A stretch of 64,000 bases of DNA, taken from contig CAUYUJ010015731.1 in the NCBI GenBank assembly GCA_963575745.1, forward strand, positions 156,259 through 220,258. Reading direction: 5' to 3'. Both the position numbers and the translations under genes were made by a program. This DNA comes from Prorocentrum cordatum. Its lineage: Eukaryota; Sar; Dinophyceae; Prorocentrales; Prorocentraceae. This document shows, piece after piece, positions 59,618 to 64,000 of this stretch (positions are counted from its first letter, which is position 1; every line of letters starts with the position of its first letter). The notes below the pieces were generated by a model. It was not told the origin of the DNA and did no database searches. It worked only from the letters and a program-made list of their open reading frames with translations.

Positions 59618-59940
59618 ATGCCAAGAAACACCCTGCTTGCCTCCAGGGTGCCCTGGGTTCCTTGCGTTTCGACGGTGTTGCTATGGGAAGCGTGACGCTC
59701 CCACACCAAACAACCATGGGCGTCCTGGGGTCTCAGGGTTGGTTTTCTTGTGGGAGGGTCCGTGTGTTACCAGCCTGGAACATATCCCTATCCCTATGCT
59801 GGGCATCTCCTCATCACGATGCCAATCTTAGGGATTCCCTTATTTTGAGGGCGCATCCCTAAGATTGTCATCGCCTTTTGGCGTGTCAATCTTAGGGATA
59901 GGGATAAGTTCGAGGCTGGTAAGTGTGGACTGGCCTCCAC
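59618..59940. mobile_element. AAGAAACACCCTG family, copy 3, interrupted
   Basis: CCAAGAAACACCCTGCTTGC to CAGGGTTGGTTTTCTTGTGG as in 24320-24490, with the shared right flank split by the element at 59767-59922. Confidence 0.6.
59767..59922. mobile_element. 156-bp MITE-like element, nested, with target repeat and empty sites
   Basis: Left TTACCAGCCTGGAACATATC and right ATAAGTTCGAGGCTGGTAA are inverted; about 29 of 32 end bases agree. Flanked by the perfect repeat GTGTG (59762-59766, 59923-59927). The related sequences at 24480 (CTCTTGTGGACTGG) and 58312 (TTCTTGTGGACCGG) lack it. An inner inverted pair (AATCTTAGGGATTCCC and CATCCCTAAGATTG) is also present. Confidence 0.85.
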
Positions 59941-60212
59941 AGTGAGCAAAATATTCCCGGCCGTAACTCGTCGGAGGTCCGCGCGGATCTCTCGGGTCGG
60001 CGCGGCACCTCCCTGCGGGCGCCTGAGGCGCCGCCGGTGGCGTGCTTCGCGCGCCAGGGACGTGGGTCCAGCGCCGACCCTCCTCAAGTTTTTTTGTATA
60101 CCACACCATCCCCCGCCCCAGTCATATTCCACCCCCAGGGGCCACGTTCAGTACACAGAAGCCACGCCCCAGGGAGGGAATGTTGCATAACTGACAGTCC
60201 CACGACCAGGAC

Positions 60213-60587
<375 letters not shown>

Positions 60588-61409
60588 CTGTTGGGTAGAG
60601 TATACGAGCTGCTCGGGCGGAGGCCCAAGAGTCAAGGGAGTCGAACACATCCACATCAATGCCCTGCCGGTGTGGGGAGCGAGGCGCGGACACACGGATG
60701 CGCGACCCCACGAGTGCGTTTCGCCCAGGGGATCCAGGCAAGGCCTTCCTGTGCGTGGGTACGCCCGAGGAGTGGACCGCGAGGCCGTGTGTATGATCCT
60801 GGGGCGAGGGCCTATCACGGGCCCCCCTCGCACTCCCACGCGCATCCCCCTTTTCCCCCCAGTAGATGGGATGGGGGGGGCGGCGATGAGGACGTCGAAG
60901 ACAAAGACAAGCAAGACGACGACGACGACGGCGGCGGCGTTGGCGGCGGAGGCGGTGGCGATTACGACGACGACGATGACTACGATGACGACGGCGACCT
61001 CTGGGCCTCTTCTGTTGAGGGAACGTAAGACTCGAGTAAGCCGGAACTCGGGTTTGCCGACTTTGACGAGCGCGCCCTGGATTCTGACGGTCCGGTTTTC
61101 ATGGGATGTCTGCAGCTGGAGTTCGCGTCAAATTTCAGACTGGGTCTCATCATTCTCATGATCGCCCCCGTGAGGCCAACCCGAGTCCCCCGTACCCGAA
61201 TCCTACGTCTCCTCGATTCTGGAGGCCGAGCCCCCTTGCGCTGGACGGTTGCAGCCCCTCCCGTCCCCGATCACCACGGCACCACACCACACCCACCAGG
61301 GGGGGGGGACCACAGCACCACGCCGCGCGCTCTTCCGGGGGATGCGCGCGGGGACCCATCGCCTGGGCCGGCGAGCTCGTGAGCATAAGGACCAGGAGGA
61401 CGAGGGACG

Positions 61410-61511
61410 TGAGCATCAGGAGGAGGAGGAGGAGGAGGAGTGTGATGATGATGATGTTGTTGTTGATGATGCTGATGACGATGATGATGATGATGATGAG
61501 GCTGATGCTGC

Positions 61512-61551
<40 letters not shown>

Positions 61552-61595
61552 ACTTATGATGATTATGATGATGATGGCGATGGTGATGGTGATGG

Positions 61596-61628
<33 letters not shown>

Positions 61629-61680
61629 GGAGGAGGAGGAGGAGGAGGAGGAGGAGGAGGAGGAGGAAGAGGGGGAGGAG
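61410..61680. repeat. GAG and GAT trinucleotide tracts
   Basis: (GAG)n, then (GAT)n with GGT and GCT interruptions, then (GAG)n. Open Asp/Glu-rich frames are artefacts. 61681-61919 unassigned. Confidence 0.92.
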
Positions 61681-61919
61681 AACAGGCTAGGAGCGCATGC
61701 GTCATATCTGATGTCCTACCCCTCCGTTTTTCCCTTACCGTTGTGTAGAGCTCCGTTTTCATCCGCGCAGACGAATGTCGAACACTGCAATGATGCCGAG
61801 ATGGTACGCGATGCATAACTATTTACGGCATAGCATGGCATCGCGTCGAAAATGTTCATTTCAACATCAAGACCAGAGGGACACCAGAAGTAACACAGGA
61901 CGGGAAATGCAAGTGGACG

Positions 61920-62180
61920 GTTTGAAGGCGGGAAGCGCAAAATGAGGTCACCGCTGCAGCGGGAGAAGGACCGAAACTGCGGAGCGCAGTCCAGCGCCGC
62001 AGTGGGAGTACGATCTGGAAGGAATGGAAGCGCAGAAACGAAGCAAAAGTTGCAGCAGAACGATTTGGAAGAGCCGGAACAAGAACCCGAAGTCAGCGCT
62101 ACAGCAGGAAAATGATTTGGAGCGGCTGAGAACAGGAACATGTAGCCAACGCTGTCGCGGGAGCGCCATTCTGACAGGAC
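61920..62180. repeat. Degenerate GCGCTGCAGCGGGAAAACGA repeat
   Basis: Roughly 60-bp units with GCAGCGGGA, GATTTGGAA and GGAACA words, about four copies, strongly diverged. Confidence 0.45.
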
Positions 62181-62304
62181 CCAAACCGTTCGGACCGGAA
62201 AAACACATATTCATCATCAGTTCGGCGGCATCCCGTGTGTGTATATGAAAAAGCAAGACGCGGAGGAGGCTTGGACACCTCACCGCCGACTTCGGGGGAG
62301 AGAG

Positions 62305-62530
62305 GCCCGAGGAGGAGGAGGAGGAGGAGGAGGAGGAGGAGGAGGAGGAGGAGAGGAGGAGGAACGGATGCCAGCGATGCCCGGCGGCGCCCAGCGGCCC
62401 GTTGCCCGAGGAGGCGGCGGGCCAGCCCGACGGCGCTTCCGTGCATGTGACCGGAGTCTTGGAGCTCCTGGAGCCCCACCCAGAGGAGGAGGAGGAGGAG
62501 GAGGAGGAGGAGGAGGAGGAGAAGGATTCG
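62305..62530. repeat. GGA trinucleotide tracts around a short GC-rich segment
   Basis: (GGA)n at 62309-62365 and 62483-62525. The segment between reads MPEEAAGQPDGASVHVTGVL in one + frame and is unrecognised. Confidence 0.8.
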
Positions 62531-62639
62531 AGTGGGATTCGAGTGGCTTGGTTCTCCCATCCGTGTGAGTGGCCGGATGGTTCGTATTCATGCCTTGCCC
62601 TCACTCTCACTCACACTTCTCGAATGACCGTGTGCATTG

Positions 62640-63310
62640 CCGCTGCCTTCCCCGCGCACGAACTCCTCCCAGCATTGCAGTTGATATGCCACTCACTGCT
62701 GCCCTTCTCCAACGAACTGCTCCCATTGTAGCCCATATCTCGCTCACTGCCTGCCTTCGCCAATGAACTACTCCCAGCGTTGTAGGTGATGTGTTGCCCA
62801 CTGCCTGCTTTCTCGTACGAACTACTCCCAGCGATGTAGCCGATATGTCGCTCAGTGCCTGCCTTGTCGCATGAGCCACTCGTCTTAATCGCCTGGACTA
62901 CTCCCAGCGTCATAGCTGATATGATATGTCGTCCACGTCCTGCCTCGCTGAGTGGCGGCAGATATTGCTGCCATTGCTCGACCTTCACGTACGCACGATA
63001 TGGGCCCAGCCTTGTAGCTGATGACGTTCGCCCGCGCGGGCTCTGGAGCTCAAGCTGCCGCACACAGCTCCTTTTCGCATGAACTGCTCCAAGCGTTGTA
63101 GCTGATCCTTCGCTCATTGCCGCCTTCATCGCATGGACAACTTCCAGCGTTGTACCTGAAATGCCGTCCACTGCTTGCCTAGAGCTTGAGCTTCGCCTCC
63201 AGCTCATCCTTGCATGCACGACTCCCAGCGTTGTAGCTGACCTTGGCTGCTCATTGTCGCCCTTCCCGCACGAGTTGATCCCAGCGCTGTAGCTGATTTG
63301 CTCTCGCGCG
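62640..63310 (-). repeat. 54-bp tandem repeat, open on the minus strand
   Basis: Units TGCCTGCCTT, GAACTACTCCCAGCGTTGTA, GNTGATATGTCGCTCACT of about 54 bp, well kept at 62700-62900 and degenerate to 63310. The minus frame 62611-63348 gives an 18-residue period (GSSSYEKAGSGQHITYNA). A repeat protein is possible, but unit lengths drift and no start, signal or domain is evident. Confidence 0.6.
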
Positions 63311-64000
63311 GCAGCGCTGATCCCAGACCTGCAGGTCTCTCTGCACACTGTGCGCGGTCCTCAGCTGGGCACCCGGAGGAGAAAAAGAAGGGCGAGATTC
63401 GATCGGCCGAGTCTTGCAGCCGTAAACGAGAGCAACTGCCAACATTTCAGGAACGGAAATCAGTCTGGGCCGAGCATGACAAATCAAGCATCAGGCACCT
63501 GGAGGGGCGTTCCTGTCTTAGGTGCCTGGCGGCTCTGATATGGCAGTGACAGTATCGCTCAGATTCGATCGGGTCTTACTGTGCTCTAGGGGCCCAGGGC
63601 ACTTGCCCGACAGCTTGCAGTTCCCAGCTCGGCGAGCCCCGAGCTGAAGGGAGCAGCGCAGCGTGCAAGCCATGGCCACGCTGCCAAAGAGCACGCGGTT
63701 GCCCTCTAGGTCGACGCTGTCCTCAGAGTCGGGCGATACAGACTCACAGGTCCCAGGCGGAGCGTCAACCGAGGGCCCAGTCTGGAACGAAAGCATCATC
63801 CACTTCGAGCGCAACCTGGACAGCCTCACTCCTGTATGGCTGGGCTCCTTTCAACTCGAAACCTCTGCTGGCTCTCATGGTCTGTTGCTCTGACGGCTTG
63901 CAGACGGCATAATTCGCGGCGCCCGACATCATTGTATGGAGATTGGTTGGGGCCCTGGCAATGGCCAAGCAACACTTGCACTGGTAAGCCGCAGGGCTCC
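63311..64000. other. Unassigned right end
   Basis: An inverted pair AGGCACCT (63495) and AGGTGCCT (63520) is present. Two minus frames look mildly protein-like (LKGAQPYRSEAVQVALEVDD, 63765-63870; DSVDLEGNRVLFGSVAMACT, 63660-63735) and may be parts of a gene reaching in from the right. Not recognised. Confidence 0.3.

Overview
The window looks like nuclear DNA of a dinoflagellate. Four things point there: (1) two adjacent degenerate copies of the dinoflagellate spliced leader (DinoSL) just upstream of a gene at 6.8 kb; (2) tandem copies of the same genes separated by repeat spacers; (3) a gene cut into small exons by multi-kilobase introns, one with a GC donor; (4) a very repeat-rich, GC-rich sequence full of short inverted-repeat elements and microsatellites. 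No rRNA, tRNA, CRISPR array, bacterial operon or viral gene was recognised.

Region 1 (1-19.4 kb) is a decaying tandem array of two unrelated gene types. Gene A (unrecognised, about 356 residues plus a separate C-terminal segment) occurs at 50-1441, 6832-8225 and, 5'-truncated, 18667-18990. Gene B (730 residues when intact, with faint resemblance to the endonuclease/exonuclease/phosphatase fold) occurs at 3130-5348, 11244-13436 and 14771-16957; only the middle copy is open throughout. Both genes are followed by the same roughly 450-bp module. The spacers hold a GCTGAG minisatellite, a 73-bp tandem repeat, GAG tracts and a GGCCTCTTGG minisatellite. A 16-bp motif, GGTGCTTCTCAGCCTG, recurs 21 times inside genes (as Gly-Ala-Ser-Gln-Pro) and between them.

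Region 2 (19.4-23.3 kb) is tandem and dispersed repeats only. Region 3 (23.8-37.3 kb) contains the one gene I can name by family: a PPPDE/DeSI-type cysteine isopeptidase on the + strand, with exons at 24842-24915, 26209-26289, 31224-31320 and 34210-34443 (stop codon included) that join in frame. Its introns (1.3, 4.9 and 2.9 kb) are packed with short terminal-inverted-repeat elements. The best defined family has copies of 129-190 bp ending in TTARGTCGGGC/GCCCGACCTAA and flanked by 8-bp direct repeats at seven of its eight copies in the window.

Region 4 (37.4-50.7 kb) is duplicated noncoding modules built around (TTG)n tracts, 41-bp and 21-bp tandem repeats and a 3.4-kb, 90-bp-unit satellite. 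Region 5 (50.7-64 kb) has further inverted-repeat elements, including a nested one with a clear target duplication and paralogous empty sites, a 365-bp (CA)n tract, several degenerate minisatellites, and no gene I can identify with confidence.

Only the PPPDE gene, gene A copy 2 and gene B copy 2 are credible intact or near-intact coding loci. Long open frames over the low-complexity repeats are treated as artefacts of repeat units divisible by three.
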